DNA from: an uncultured Alphaproteobacteria bacterium
Lineage (GTDB): Bacteria; Pseudomonadota; Alphaproteobacteria; HIMB59
DNA: 64,000 nt
Reading direction: 5' to 3'
NCBI GenBank assembly: GCA_902527045.1
Contig: CABZNL010000002.1
Span: forward strand, 62,001-126,000
The stretch's first letter is position 1. Each line of letters opens with the position of its first letter. Below the pieces are notes generated by a model, which did not search any database, was not told where the DNA came from, and was given only the letters and a program-made list of their open reading frames with translations. This document shows, piece by piece, positions 21,391 to 32,334 of the stretch. Made by a program: the position numbers and the translations under genes.

Positions 21391-22551
21391 ATGCCAGGTA
21401 AAATTTCACTTTTCGTTCCAGGTCCAACCAATATGCCTGATAGAGTAAGACAGGCAATGGATATTTCAAATGAGGACCACCGTGCACCAGGCATGGATAA
21501 ATTTTGGCATCCACTAATAAATGATTTAAAAAAAGTTTTTGAAACAACCTCAGGTCAACCAATTATATTTCCAGGTACAGGCTCTAGTGGATGGGAAGCA
21601 GCACTTACTAATTTATTAAGTAATGGAGATAAAGTTTTATCTGGAAGATTTGGACATTTTTCTCACCTTTGGATTGAAATGTGTAAAAAACTTCATATTG
21701 ATGTTGAAGAAGTAGATTGTGAATGGGGCTCAGGAACGCCTCATGAAGAATTTGAAAAGATATTATCAGCTGATAAAGAACATAAAATAAAAGCTTTACT
21801 TGTTACACAAAACGAAACATCTACTGGAGTAACAAATGATGTTAAAGCCACAAGAGAGCTTTTAAACAATCTTAACCATCCAGCTTTATTATTTGTCGAT
21901 GGGGTAAGCTCCATAGGTTCAATAAAATTTGAAATGGATGCGTGGGGCGTTGATGTTGCAGTCTCAGGATCTCAAAAAGGTTTTATGTTACCTGCAGGTC
22001 TTGCTATTACCTGCGTTAGTCAGAAGGCACTTGAAATTGCTAAAACTGCAAATTTACCTAGAGCCTATTACGATTATCAAGATATGTTAAAAATTAATGA
22101 AACAGGTTACTGGCCTTATACTAACCCAATGCCATTATTAAGAGGTCTTCGAGAGGCTCTTGATATGATGATGGAAGAAGGACTTGATAACATCTATTCA
22201 CGTCATAAGTTTTTAGCTGAAGCAGTTCAAAAAGCCTCAAGTGCTTGGGGACTTAAACTTTGTGCAAAAGATCCATCTTTATATTCTAATACTGTAACAG
22301 CTATCATGGTTCCAGAGGGTATTGACTCCACAGACGTTGTTAAAACAGCTTACAATAAATATAATACTTCCTTCGGCGGTGGATTGAATAAAGTCGCTGG
22401 AAAGTTATTTAGAATAGGTCACCTTGGTGATTTAAATAGTACTATGATACTTGGAGCAATTTCGACAGCCGAATTAGCAATGTATGATGTAGGAATAAAG
22501 TTTGAACTTGGAAGTGGCGTTGCTGCAGCCATCAAACATTTAAAAGTCTAG
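21391..22551 (+). CDS. Serine--glyoxylate aminotransferase family (class V aminotransferase)
   Basis: FVPGPTNMPDRVRQAM, GTGSSGWEAAL, VDGVSSIGSIKFEMDAWGVDVAVSGSQKGFMLPAGLA. Confidence 0.9.
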   Translation: MPGKISLFVPGPTNMPDRVRQAMDISNEDHRAPGMDKFWHPLINDLKKVFETTSGQPIIFPGTGSSGWEAALTNLLSNGDKVLSGRFGHFSHLWIEMCKKLHIDVEEVDCEWGSGTPHEEFEKILSADKEHKIKALLVTQNETSTGVTNDVKATRELLNNLNHPALLFVDGVSSIGSIKFEMDAWGVDVAVSGSQKGFMLPAGLAITCVSQKALEIAKTANLPRAYYDYQDMLKINETGYWPYTNPMPLLRGLREALDMMMEEGLDNIYSRHKFLAEAVQKASSAWGLKLCAKDPSLYSNTVTAIMVPEGIDSTDVVKTAYNKYNTSFGGGLNKVAGKLFRIGHLGDLNSTMILGAISTAELAMYDVGIKFELGSGVAAAIKHLKV

Positions 22552-23529
22552 ATGAAAATTTGTATTTACGGTGCTGGTGCAATAGGTGGTTACCTTGGAG
22601 CAAAGTTAACTGAAATTGGCGCTGATGTCACTTTGATTGCAAGGGGCCCTCATTATGAAGCCATTAGACAAGATGGATTAAGATTAAGAAAAGATGGTAA
22701 AGAGCTTGTGGTTTATCCCAAGTGTGTTGACACAGCAGAGAAAGCAGGAAAGCAAGATTATATTTTTGTGACTCTAAAAGCGCATTCTGTGCCAGGTTGT
22801 CTTGATGCTTTTGAAGTACTTATGAAAGAAGATACGTCATTTGTCTGGGGTGTAAATGGTATTCCTTGGTGGTACTTTTATAATCACAGTAATCCTGGCT
22901 TCAAAGATAAAAAAGTTACCTCAGTAGATCCAGATGGAAGTCAATGGTCTCGAATAGGCCCTGAAAAAATTATTGGTTGTATTGTCAATCCAGCCTCAGA
23001 GGTCATCAAACCAGGTGTTATTCAACACCTAGAGGGTGACAAGTTTCAATTAGGAGAAATTAACGGCGAGGAAACAGATAGAATTAAAAATCTTTCTGAG
23101 ACATTAGAAAAAGCTGGATTTCAAGCACCAGTTAGACCAAATATTAAGGGAGATATATGGCTAAAGCTTTTTGGTAACTTGTCTCTTAACCCTATCAGTG
23201 CACTTACTACATCTACTCTTGTCAAAATATGTAGCAACCATGAAGTTAGGGATGTTGTCAAAAATATGATGAATGAAGCACATGCTATTTCTCAAAGATT
23301 AGGAATTGACAAACCTTTTGATGTGGAAAGAAGAATAGATGCTGCAAAAGCAGTCGGTGAACACAAAACATCAATGCTTCAAGATTTAGAACGTGATCGC
23401 CCAATGGAAATTGATGCTTTAATTTCTTCAGTTCAAGAACTTGGAAGAATTACAAACATTCCAACACCAACAATTGATACAGTGCTCGCTTTAACAAAAC
23501 TTAGAGCAAAAGAAGCAAAATTATATTAA
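22552..23529 (+). CDS. Ketopantoate reductase (PanE/ApbA) family oxidoreductase
   Basis: [40 protein letters not shown]. Confidence 0.88.
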   Translation: MKICIYGAGAIGGYLGAKLTEIGADVTLIARGPHYEAIRQDGLRLRKDGKELVVYPKCVDTAEKAGKQDYIFVTLKAHSVPGCLDAFEVLMKEDTSFVWGVNGIPWWYFYNHSNPGFKDKKVTSVDPDGSQWSRIGPEKIIGCIVNPASEVIKPGVIQHLEGDKFQLGEINGEETDRIKNLSETLEKAGFQAPVRPNIKGDIWLKLFGNLSLNPISALTTSTLVKICSNHEVRDVVKNMMNEAHAISQRLGIDKPFDVERRIDAAKAVGEHKTSMLQDLERDRPMEIDALISSVQELGRITNIPTPTIDTVLALTKLRAKEAKLY

Positions 23530-24398
23530 TTTAGTGCCTCTTTAATTGTTTCACCTAATTTTGCTGGTGACTTGGAGATATGAACTCCAGCTTCCTCTAA
23601 AGCACTAAACTTTGACTCAGCAGTGCCTTTTCCTCCGGATATAATGGCGCCGGCATGACCCATTCTTTTTCCAGCAGGAGCGCTTGCACCAGCTATAAAA
23701 GATGCAACTGGTTTTTTAATTTCAGATTTTTTTATAAACTCTGCAGCCTCTTCTTCAGCAGTGCCACCAATTTCTCCTATCATAATAATACCCTCAGTTT
23801 CAGGGTCTTTTAAAAACAGATCAAGACAGTCTATAAAGCTTGTACCGTTAATTGGATCTCCACCAATACCAATACAAGTTGATTGTCCTAGACCTACTGC
23901 AGATGTTTGAGCGACTGCTTCATAAGTAAGGGTCCCGGATCTACTAACAATACCTATTTTGCCTTTTTGATGAATATGGCCAGGCATGATACCTATTTTA
24001 CATTCATCTGGTGTAATTATTCCTGGACAGTTTGGACCAATTAAACGTGATTTCGATTTTTCTAATTTTCTTTTTACCCGCATCATATCTAGTACTGGGA
24101 CACCCTCAGTTATACAAACAATTAACTCTATATTAGCATCGATAGCTTCAATAATTGCCCCTGCAGCAAAGGGAGGTGGAACATATATTACAGTTGCATT
24201 TGCTTCAGTACTTTCTTTAGCTTCTTTGACACTGTTAAATACTGGAAGGCCCAAGTGTTCTTGACCACCTTTCTTTGGGGTCACGCCACCGACCATTAGT
24301 GTTCCGTATTTAATTGCTTGATCTGAATGGAAAGTTCCTTGCGAGCCTGTAAATCCTTGGCAAATTACTTTGGTATTTTTATCTATTAATACTGACAT
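23526..24398 (-). CDS. sucD: Succinate--CoA ligase alpha subunit
   Basis: [63 protein letters not shown]. Confidence 0.93.
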   Translation of the reverse strand: MSVLIDKNTKVICQGFTGSQGTFHSDQAIKYGTLMVGGVTPKKGGQEHLGLPVFNSVKEAKESTEANATVIYVPPPFAAGAIIEAIDANIELIVCITEGVPVLDMMRVKRKLEKSKSRLIGPNCPGIITPDECKIGIMPGHIHQKGKIGIVSRSGTLTYEAVAQTSAVGLGQSTCIGIGGDPINGTSFIDCLDLFLKDPETEGIIMIGEIGGTAEEEAAEFIKKSEIKKPVASFIAGASAPAGKRMGHAGAIISGGKGTAESKFSALEEAGVHISKSPAKLGETIKEALN

Positions 24399-24408
24399 GA
24401 TCTTTCCT

Positions 24409-25596
24409 TTAATTTAAAGCCCTAACTGCTTTTTGAGCTGCATCATCTAAATTATCAGCAGATATGATTGAGAGCCCAGATTTATTTAAAATTTCTTTTC
24501 CTAGGTCAACATTGGTTCCTTCTAATCTTACTACCAATGGAACCTCTATAGACAACTCTTTAGCTGCAGCTACAACACCTTCAGCAATGATGTCACATTT
24601 CATGATACCGCCAAAAATATTTACCAAAATTGCTTTCACATTTGGATCCTGCAAAATAATAGAGAATGCTTTTGCTACTCTTTCTTTTGTAGCTCCACCT
24701 CCAACATCTAAAAAATTTGCAGGACTGCCACCATGTAATTTAATAATGTCCATTGTGCCCATTGCTAATCCTGCTCCATTAACCATGCAACCAATTTGAC
24801 CATCTAATTTTACATAGTTAAGTTCGTGTTTTGATGCTTCGATTTCAGCTGGATCTTCTTCAGTTTCATCTCTCATAGACACAACATCTTTATGTTTATA
24901 AAGTGCATTATCGTCTATGGATACTTTTGCATCTAAAGCTAAAAAATTACCTTCGCCAGTTAAAACAAAGGGATTAACCTCAACTAGAGATGCATCTGTT
25001 GATAAGAAGCTACTATATATTTTTTGAATTTGATCACAGAAGTCTGTTGATAGATTTTGATCTATTTTTAAACCTTTAATCAATTTATCTAAACTAATTT
25101 GATCAATCACACTATCCCCGGGTATGTAAACTTTAATGATTTTTTCAGGTTCTCTCTCAGCTACTTCTTCAATTTCCATGCCACCTTCGGTAGAAGCTAT
25201 TATTGAAATTGAAGAAGTAGCTCGATCTACCAGCATACTTAAGTAATACTCTTTTTTAATATCACAACCCTCCTCAATATAAAGGCGATTTACTTGCTTT
25301 CCGCTAGGACCGGTTTGTTTTGTTACCAGAGTTTTACCAAACATTTTTTTAGCATTATCTTTTGCCTCATCCTTCGAAAAACAAACTCTAACTCCACCTT
25401 TTTCATCACCACTATCTTTAAACTTACCCGCACCTCGTCCTCCGGCATGAATTTGAGATTTCACCACCATTACCGGTGTTTGGATAGAGTCTACAGCAGT
25501 ATCTATATCGCTATCATCCAAAACTGGATATCCATTTAAAACCCTTACATTATTATTTTTTAATAAAATTTTTGCTTGGTACTCGTGCAGATTCAT
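24409..25596 (-). CDS. sucC: Succinate--CoA ligase beta subunit
   Basis: [56 protein letters not shown]. Confidence 0.93.
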   Translation of the reverse strand: MNLHEYQAKILLKNNNVRVLNGYPVLDDSDIDTAVDSIQTPVMVVKSQIHAGGRGAGKFKDSGDEKGGVRVCFSKDEAKDNAKKMFGKTLVTKQTGPSGKQVNRLYIEEGCDIKKEYYLSMLVDRATSSISIIASTEGGMEIEEVAEREPEKIIKVYIPGDSVIDQISLDKLIKGLKIDQNLSTDFCDQIQKIYSSFLSTDASLVEVNPFVLTGEGNFLALDAKVSIDDNALYKHKDVVSMRDETEEDPAEIEASKHELNYVKLDGQIGCMVNGAGLAMGTMDIIKLHGGSPANFLDVGGGATKERVAKAFSIILQDPNVKAILVNIFGGIMKCDIIAEGVVAAAKELSIEVPLVVRLEGTNVDLGKEILNKSGLSIISADNLDDAAQKAVRALN

Positions 25597-26585
25597 GCCT
25601 GTTCTCCTTTTATATCTAATACTATTTTTCCGATGTGATCGGACTTTTCCATAACTTCGTGTGCTTTATTTACTTCATGCATTTTAAATGTTTCATAAAT
25701 TGTAGGTTTATATTTACCATCCTCTATCAAAGGCCATATTTCTTTTTGCACTTGATCGACAATACTTCCTTTTTCTAAAGGAGTTCTAGACCTCAATGTT
25801 GAACCAGAAATTTTTAGTTGTTTGTTCATAATATGTAGGAGATTAGCTTCACCTTTAATCCCACCTAATGCAGCTATGTATGTGAGTCTTCCTTTAAAAT
25901 TTAAAATTTTTAAATTTTTCTTTAGATATTCTCCTCCAACCATGTCTAATATAACATCAACTTTTATATTTTTATCATTAAAAAATTCCTCAAAATCTAA
26001 ATCTTTATAATTAATAGCTTCTGTGGCTCCTAATTCTATACAGCTCTCACACTTTTGATTTGTCCCTGCAGTAACATAAAGATTTTTTGTATAGTTTTTA
26101 AGAATAGAAATAGCTGTAGTGCCAATACCACTGCTTCCCCCATGTACCAGGATAGTTTCATCTTTTTGGAAGTTTGATACATTAAAAATATTTTCATAAA
26201 CAGTGAGTGTAGTTTCAGGCAAACCTCCCGCCTCAAGGGAATTTAAATTGCTTGGTAAGGGCATAACTTGTTTTTCATCAACATTTACAAATTCTGCATA
26301 ACCACCACCTGCAAGAATTGCACAAACTTGATCTCCCAAGCTAAATTTTTTTACTAACTTACCTAATTTTGAAACTTTGCCAGAGCACTCGAGACCAATT
26401 ATTTCACTTTCACCTTTTGGTGGAGGGTAGTGACCTTTTCTTTGAAGAATATCGGCTCTGTTGATACCAGCGTATTCAATTTCAATCTGTATTTGACTAT
26501 CGAGAGGATCATTCAATACTTTTTCATCTATAAAGAGATCACCCTCATTATTATTGATAAATTTCAAAATTATTTCCTCTGGCAT
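25593..26585 (-). CDS. NAD(P)H quinone oxidoreductase, zinc-less alcohol dehydrogenase-like (PIG3-type)
   Basis: [40 protein letters not shown]; start re-assigned to ATG (MPEEII) at 26585. Confidence 0.88.
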   Translation of the reverse strand: MPEEIILKFINNNEGDLFIDEKVLNDPLDSQIQIEIEYAGINRADILQRKGHYPPPKGESEIIGLECSGKVSKLGKLVKKFSLGDQVCAILAGGGYAEFVNVDEKQVMPLPSNLNSLEAGGLPETTLTVYENIFNVSNFQKDETILVHGGSSGIGTTAISILKNYTKNLYVTAGTNQKCESCIELGATEAINYKDLDFEEFFNDKNIKVDVILDMVGGEYLKKNLKILNFKGRLTYIAALGGIKGEANLLHIMNKQLKISGSTLRSRTPLEKGSIVDQVQKEIWPLIEDGKYKPTIYETFKMHEVNKAHEVMEKSDHIGKIVLDIKGEQA

Positions 26586-26586
26586 T

Positions 26587-26603
26587 TTGTATACATTATA
26601 CAA
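26587..26603. promoter_or_regulatory. Perfect 17-bp palindrome TTGTATA-CAT-TATACAA, candidate GntR/FadR-family operator
   Basis: Directly readable inverted repeat; shares 15/17 bases with the palindrome at 30610-30626. Confidence 0.7.
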
Positions 26604-26758
26604 TTCTTAAAAACAATCTCTGTTATAAGGCTTATTAAAAGATAGCTTATACCAACAATATTCAGCAAAAATTTCAAACTATGGAACATTGAAAATTATT
26701 ATTTTTCAATCCACTATAAATAGTCTATTCTACGCCCTAACCTATAGGAGGAAACAAT

Positions 26759-27736
26759 ATGTCAATAATTAAGAAATTAGCATTAGTAGTTGTTTCACTT
26801 TCACTTGTCGCTGTTAGCTCAGTGTCTTCTGCGAAGCCTTTTAGTCCGAAGAAGCCTGTTGAGCTTATCATTCCAGCTGGTCAAGGTGGTGGAGCTGACG
26901 AAATCGCTAGATTAGTTCAAGGTGTTATCGAAAAGAACGATTACGCATCTAAGCCTGTGATCCCAATTAACAAATCTGGTGGATCAGGTGGTGAAGCTAT
27001 GACTTATGTTAAGAAAAAAGCTGGTGATGAGCACACACTTATCATTACTCTTAACAACGTTCTTACTACACCCGTAAACCAGCCAGAATTAGGCATTGAT
27101 TTCTTTAATGACTTTACACCTTTAGCAAGACTTATCACTGATACTTTCCTAGTATGGATTGCAACAGAAGGTAAGAACACTGCTGGTGTAGAGACATTTG
27201 ATGATTTCATTGACTTAGCAAAAGGTAACGGTCTTGTAATGGGTGGTACAGGAAGTATGTCTGAAGACGAATTACTTCTTGGTATGATGAGAGGTCAATT
27301 TGGATTTGACGCTAAGTATGTTCCATACAGCGGCGGTGGTGCTGTTGCTAAGGGACTAGTTGGTGGCGAGTCTGATTTCACATTAAACAACCCTTCAGAG
27401 CAAATGGGTTTCTACCAATCAGGTGACTCAAAAGCATTAGTCATGATGACTCCTGAAAGAAATCCTGCATTCCCTGAAGTACCATCTTCATATGAATTAG
27501 GTTATCCTGATCTTGAATACTACATGATGAGAGCATTTATGGCTCCGGCTGGTATTGATGCAGAAGTAGAGAAGTACTACACAGGTCTTCTTCACACTGT
27601 TTATCATGATGACGAATTCCAAACTTTCAATATTGACGACGGAAAGTTAATGAGTTGGTTAGAAGGTTTTGGTCTTAAAGACTTCTTAGCAATTGAATAC
27701 GCTAAGCACGGTGAGATCATTAAAAACTTTAACTAA
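26759..27736 (+). CDS. Tripartite tricarboxylate transporter substrate-binding protein (TctC/Bug family)
   Basis: Signal peptide, PVELIIPAGQGGGADEIARLVQ, followed by TctB and TctA genes; AGGAGG RBS. Confidence 0.9.
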   Translation: MSIIKKLALVVVSLSLVAVSSVSSAKPFSPKKPVELIIPAGQGGGADEIARLVQGVIEKNDYASKPVIPINKSGGSGGEAMTYVKKKAGDEHTLIITLNNVLTTPVNQPELGIDFFNDFTPLARLITDTFLVWIATEGKNTAGVETFDDFIDLAKGNGLVMGGTGSMSEDELLLGMMRGQFGFDAKYVPYSGGGAVAKGLVGGESDFTLNNPSEQMGFYQSGDSKALVMMTPERNPAFPEVPSSYELGYPDLEYYMMRAFMAPAGIDAEVEKYYTGLLHTVYHDDEFQTFNIDDGKLMSWLEGFGLKDFLAIEYAKHGEIIKNFN

Positions 27737-27755
27737 TAATTAAGTTACGAGCGAT

Positions 27756-28370
27756 ATGAGCATAACAAACAAAATAACTGTCAAAAGAGCAGAAATTGCT
27801 GTTGCTGTTATTTTAGCGTTATGCTCAATCGCTCTAATGATTAAAAGTGCAGAGAATAGGATTACATGGAATGCAGAAGAAAATATGGGTGCTGGATTTC
27901 TCCCTTTTTACCTATCTCTTGGCATGCTCATATGCACTATTCTTACTATAATAAAATTTGTTTTAAAAAGATCACCACAATCTAAAGATGACAGTCCTTT
28001 TATTGATGCAGTGGCTTTTAAATTTATAGCTGTGACTATTATTTCATTAGTCGTCTTAGTTCTAGCTATTGGCTATCTTGGAATTTACTTTTCGCTTATT
28101 TTCTTTTTGGCATTCTACCTAAGATATTTTAGTGAAAAAAGAATCTCATTCATTACAATATTTGCAATAACAACACCTATATTAACCTTTTTATTTTTTG
28201 AGTGGATGTTGAAAATACCTTTGCCTCAGGGAGTATCTGAGCCATTATTTTATCCAGTCTACGACTTTATGTATGGTGGATTTTCATTTGCTGTGAAAAT
28301 GATTTTTATTATTTTAACAGTTTTACTACCAACAGCTCTAGTTTTTTTAACATCTAGATTTATTAAATAA
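27756..28370 (+). CDS. Tripartite tricarboxylate transporter small membrane subunit (TctB)
   Basis: Hydrophobic 204 aa, NMGAGFLPFYLSLGM; between TctC and TctA. Confidence 0.85.
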   Translation: MSITNKITVKRAEIAVAVILALCSIALMIKSAENRITWNAEENMGAGFLPFYLSLGMLICTILTIIKFVLKRSPQSKDDSPFIDAVAFKFIAVTIISLVVLVLAIGYLGIYFSLIFFLAFYLRYFSEKRISFITIFAITTPILTFLFFEWMLKIPLPQGVSEPLFYPVYDFMYGGFSFAVKMIFIILTVLLPTALVFLTSRFIK

Positions 28371-28396
28371 TTGTTTAGAGTGAATAATTAAATCAT

Positions 28397-29920
28397 ATGG
28401 AAACAGTTGGATTTCTTTTAGACGGCATTTTTACATCACTTCAGTGGTTTAATTTAGCACTACTAATATTTGGATGCTTAATAGGTTTGTTTGTTGGAGC
28501 AATGCCTGGTCTTGGTTCAGTTAATGGTGTAGCAATTCTTATTCCCATTACTTTTATTATTCCACCCACTGCAGCAATAATTTTTCTTGCTGCTGTATAC
28601 TACGGTGCAATGTATGGAGGAGCCATTAGCTCTGTTATGCTTGGAATTCCGGGAGCCTCTACTGCAGTTGCCACAGTTTTTGACGGCAGACCACTTGCGG
28701 TCAAAGGAGAGGCTATGACTGCATTAACTGCTGCTGCAGTTGGTTCATTTGTTGGTGGTACTGTCTCTGTTATTCTATTTACTTTATTTGCCCCACCTCT
28801 TGCTGAAGTTGCACTCAGGTTTAATGCTCCAGAAACATTTGCTTTAATGGTTATGGCTTTCGCAACGTTTGTAGGTTTAGGTGGAGACGATGTACCTAAA
28901 ACTATTTTTTCAATTTTAATCGGACTAGCACTATCAACTATTGGTTTGGATTTAATTACTGGAAAACCAAGATTAATTTTCTTTAACATACCAGGTTTCC
29001 TTCATGGAATTAATTTCCTAGTTTTAGCTATAGGTATATACGGAATAGGCGAAATGCTTTGGACCCTTGAGGAGACAAAAGGCAAAGTTCAAATGTCAAA
29101 ACTATCTGTTAACATGAAAGAAGTTGGAAGAGCATTTGGTGCACTTAAAAAAACTATTATGGCAATGAACATAGGCTCTTTTTTAGGCTTCTTTGTTGGA
29201 ATTCTACCTGCAGCAGGTGCAACACCTGCTTCACTCATGTCATACGGTATCACAAAACAATTATCAAAAAACTCCAAAGAATTTGGAGAGGGTGTTCCAG
29301 CAGGTGTTGTAGCACCAGAGTGTGCAAACAACTCAGCAAGTACAGGAAGTATGCTTCCTATGTTAACACTTGGAATACCTGGATCTCCTACTACAGCTAT
29401 TTTACTCGGAGGTATGATCCTATGGGGACTTACTCCTGGTCCTCTTTTGTTTACGCAAGAACCCGAGTTTGTATGGGGTTTGATCGGAAGTCTTTACATA
29501 GCAAATTTCTTTACACTTGTTCTAAATATTGCATTAATACCTGCCTTTTTAATGGTCTTAAGAATACCTTTTGCTATCTTAGCTCCAGTTATTTTTGTGC
29601 TTTGCGTAACAGGAGGTTATGCGCCCACTCAAAGTTTGCACGATGTATGGCTGATGTTACTATTTGGATTTGCAGGATATATCTTAAGAAAATTAGATTA
29701 TCCAGTTGCACCTGCAGTTTTGTCAATTGTTCTTGGTCCTTTGGCTGAAAAAGCTTTAAGACAATCTTTGATTTTATCTGACGGTAGTATGGGGATATTT
29801 TTTGATGTTTCGGAAAAACCTATTGCAGCTGTGATAATGTATATAGCTATTGTACTTTTAATAATGCCCGCATTTGGTCCTCTCTATAGAAGACTCTTTA
29901 AAAAAAAACAAACAGCTTAA
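28397..29920 (+). CDS. Tripartite tricarboxylate transporter large permease (TctA)
   Basis: GLFVGAMPGLGSVNGVAILIPITF, YYGAMYGGAISSVMLGIPGASTAVATVFDGRPL, APECANNSASTGSMLPMLTLGIPGS. Confidence 0.95.
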   Translation: METVGFLLDGIFTSLQWFNLALLIFGCLIGLFVGAMPGLGSVNGVAILIPITFIIPPTAAIIFLAAVYYGAMYGGAISSVMLGIPGASTAVATVFDGRPLAVKGEAMTALTAAAVGSFVGGTVSVILFTLFAPPLAEVALRFNAPETFALMVMAFATFVGLGGDDVPKTIFSILIGLALSTIGLDLITGKPRLIFFNIPGFLHGINFLVLAIGIYGIGEMLWTLEETKGKVQMSKLSVNMKEVGRAFGALKKTIMAMNIGSFLGFFVGILPAAGATPASLMSYGITKQLSKNSKEFGEGVPAGVVAPECANNSASTGSMLPMLTLGIPGSPTTAILLGGMILWGLTPGPLLFTQEPEFVWGLIGSLYIANFFTLVLNIALIPAFLMVLRIPFAILAPVIFVLCVTGGYAPTQSLHDVWLMLLFGFAGYILRKLDYPVAPAVLSIVLGPLAEKALRQSLILSDGSMGIFFDVSEKPIAAVIMYIAIVLLIMPAFGPLYRRLFKKKQTA

Positions 29921-30580
29921 ATGATTCAAAAAATAGGAGCTGTAAACCTCAAAGGTAAAGTATATGAGTCTTTAAAAAAATATATTTTATCTTTGAATAT
30001 ATATTTAAAAGAAAGTGATTTTCATTTAGATGAAAGACAATTGTCAGAAAAGCTAGGAGTTAGTCGAACACCTATAAGAGAGGCTGTTGCCAAATTAGAG
30101 CAAGAGGGTATTGTAAAAACCGTTCCAAGAAGAGGTGTGTTTGTCCATAGAAAATCAAAAAAAGATTTGGTTGATATTGTAACTGTTTGGGCAGGACTAG
30201 AGGGATATGCAGCACACTTAATTATTAAAAATTCAAAAAAAGAAGAAATAGAAAGTTTAAATAAATTCTGTCATTACTCTAAGGAGAACGTTTTATCTGA
30301 ATTAGACAACTACTCAAAGGATAACATCAAATTCCATAATCAAATCATGAAATTAACTAAGGTTAAATTAATGGGAGAAATTTTGGAGTCTCAATTAATC
30401 CATTTACAATACCTTAGGAAAAAGTTTATAATCGAGTCAAATAGGGCTGTCAAATCTATTGATGAACACAATGACATTGTTAGATCTCTTGTCGCAGGAC
30501 AGGCATCAAAAGCAGAAAAACTTCTTAAAAATCACGCACTTACATTAGTGGATAAGATTCAAGAAAGCATTAATTCATAA
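29921..30580 (+). CDS. GntR family transcriptional regulator (FadR/FCD subfamily)
   Basis: LSEKLGVSRTPIREAVAKLEQEGIVKTVPRRGVFV wHTH; FCD-type C-terminal helices. Confidence 0.92.
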   Translation: MIQKIGAVNLKGKVYESLKKYILSLNIYLKESDFHLDERQLSEKLGVSRTPIREAVAKLEQEGIVKTVPRRGVFVHRKSKKDLVDIVTVWAGLEGYAAHLIIKNSKKEEIESLNKFCHYSKENVLSELDNYSKDNIKFHNQIMKLTKVKLMGEILESQLIHLQYLRKKFIIESNRAVKSIDEHNDIVRSLVAGQASKAEKLLKNHALTLVDKIQESINS

Positions 30581-30609
30581 GGCAAAATTCTTTGCAACAC
30601 CTAATAATC

Positions 30610-30626
30610 TGGTATACATTATACCA
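30610..30626. promoter_or_regulatory. Perfect 17-bp palindrome TGGTATA-CAT-TATACCA, candidate GntR/FadR-family operator
   Basis: Directly readable inverted repeat 16 bp upstream of the ThDP-enzyme start; near-identical to 26587-26603. Confidence 0.72.
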
Positions 30627-30641
30627 CCAGAGAGGTTAAAT

Positions 30642-32318
30642 ATGTCTACAGGAACGAACGAACAAATGATAACTGGCGGTGAGCTAGTAGCTAAAGCCCT
30701 TAAAGCGGAGGGAGTTGAAGTGATTTACACTTTATGTGGAGGACACATTATTGACATTTATAATGGATGTTTAAATGAAGGAATTAAAATCATTGACGTT
30801 CGTCACGAAGAAGTTGCCTCTCATGCTGCTGACGGATACGCACGAATGACTGGTAAACCAGGTTGTGCAGTTGTAACTGCCGGTCCAGGAACCACTCATG
30901 CTTTAACAGGTGTTGCAAACGCTTTTAGAGCTGAAATTCCGATGCTTTTAATTGGTGGACAGAGTTCTCTTACGCAACATAAAATGGGATCTTTACAAGA
31001 TTTGCCTCACGTAGACATGATGCAACCCATTACAAAATTCGCTGCTACAGTAATGTCAACTGAGAGATGCGCAGACATGGTCTCAATGGCTTTCAGGGAA
31101 ACTAGAAATGGATCGTTTGGCCCATCTTTCTTAGAAATTCCAAGAGACATCCTTGACTCATCTATTCCAATGAGTAAAGCTGTTTTACCACAGGCAGGTA
31201 AGTATAGTGCCTCATCAAAAACATTAGCAGATCCAACAGATGTTCAAAAAGCTGCTGATATAATTTCAAAAGCAGAAAGACCTTGCGTACTTTTGGGTCA
31301 ACAAGTTTGGACTTGCCAGTCAACTGATGAAGCAATTGAATTTGTTAGAAATATGAACATACCTGCTTATTTAAATGGTGCTGCCAGAGGTTCAATGGCA
31401 CCAGGAGACCCACATCACTTTCATAGAACTAGAAGGAATGCATTTACTAAATCAGATTGTATTATAATTGTTGGAACACCATTCGATTTCAGAATGGGAT
31501 ATGGAAAAAGATTAAACCCAAATGCAACTGTGATTCAAATTGATATGGATTATAGAACCGTAGGAAAAAATAGAGACATCTCTCTTGGCTTAGTCGGTCA
31601 TATTGGAACAACTCTAAAAGCTATTTCAGAGGCAGGAACAAAGAAAGATAGATCAGATTGGTTTGGTGAACTTCGATCAGGTGAAGAGGCCGCATTAGAA
31701 AAGCTGATGCCTACTTTTACAACTGATAAATCTCCAATCAGCCCTTATAGAGTGGCATGGGAACTTAATCAGTTTTTGAATGATGACACGATATATATTG
31801 GTGATGGTGGAGATGTCGTTACTATCAGTGCTCAGGCTGTACAACCAAGAATGCCAGGTGCTTGGATGGATCCCGGACCTCTTGGAACATTAGGAGTTGG
31901 AGTACCTTACGCGCTTGCTGCAAAATTAGCGGCTCCAGAAAAAGAAATTCTTTTATACTGTGGCGATGGAGCGTTTTCTATGACTGGTATGGATTTTGAG
32001 GCATTTGTTCGTCACAAAGCTCCTGTTTTAACTGTTATAGGTAACAACTCTGCTCAAAATCAGATCAGATTTGGACAAATTATGAAGTACGGAGAAGATA
32101 AAGGTAATGTTGGAAACATCCTAGGCGATGTTAACTTTGATGAATTTGCAAAAATCTTTGGTGGTCATGGCGAGGCTGTTAGAGAAGCAAAAGAAATTCA
32201 ACCAGCCCTTAAACGAGCAAGAGAAGCTGTAAAGTCAGGTATCCCTGCTATAGTTAATATTTGGGTTGATAAAGAAGAATTTGCGCCTGGTACTAAAAAC
32301 CAGACTATGTACAAATAA
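30642..32318 (+). CDS. Thiamine-diphosphate-dependent enzyme, acetolactate-synthase-like; candidate oxalyl-CoA decarboxylase / 2-hydroxyacyl-CoA lyase
   Basis: VRHEEVASHAADGYARMTGKPGCAVVTAGPGTTHALTGVANA (ThDP Glu retained), GDGAFSMTGMDFEAFVRH; followed by frc-like gene. Confidence 0.8.
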   Translation: MSTGTNEQMITGGELVAKALKAEGVEVIYTLCGGHIIDIYNGCLNEGIKIIDVRHEEVASHAADGYARMTGKPGCAVVTAGPGTTHALTGVANAFRAEIPMLLIGGQSSLTQHKMGSLQDLPHVDMMQPITKFAATVMSTERCADMVSMAFRETRNGSFGPSFLEIPRDILDSSIPMSKAVLPQAGKYSASSKTLADPTDVQKAADIISKAERPCVLLGQQVWTCQSTDEAIEFVRNMNIPAYLNGAARGSMAPGDPHHFHRTRRNAFTKSDCIIIVGTPFDFRMGYGKRLNPNATVIQIDMDYRTVGKNRDISLGLVGHIGTTLKAISEAGTKKDRSDWFGELRSGEEAALEKLMPTFTTDKSPISPYRVAWELNQFLNDDTIYIGDGGDVVTISAQAVQPRMPGAWMDPGPLGTLGVGVPYALAAKLAAPEKEILLYCGDGAFSMTGMDFEAFVRHKAPVLTVIGNNSAQNQIRFGQIMKYGEDKGNVGNILGDVNFDEFAKIFGGHGEAVREAKEIQPALKRAREAVKSGIPAIVNIWVDKEEFAPGTKNQTMYK

Positions 32319-32334
32319 ATCTTAGGAGGAAATC

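Noticed and set aside
26586-26603. N-terminal extension of the oxidoreductase (MYNVYK from a TTG start)
   Set aside because: The codons are the palindromic operator itself; the ATG at 26585 (MPEEII) is the more plausible start.
28600-28989. Antisense 129-aa ORF inside tctA
   Set aside because: Lies wholly opposite a strongly supported CDS and lacks recognisable family features; same reasoning applied to the other antisense ORFs in glyA, hppA, sucC, sucD, mmsA, acyl-CoA dehydrogenase and proX-like genes.
29320-29748. 142-aa +strand ORF out of frame within tctA
   Set aside because: Frame-shifted shadow of a well-conserved TctA coding region; Cys/Tyr/Arg-rich composition is not protein-like.
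30642-32318. Acetolactate synthase (ilvB) assignment
   Set aside because: No ilvH nearby, and tight linkage to frc and a formyltransferase favours acyl-CoA chemistry; sequence alone cannot exclude it.
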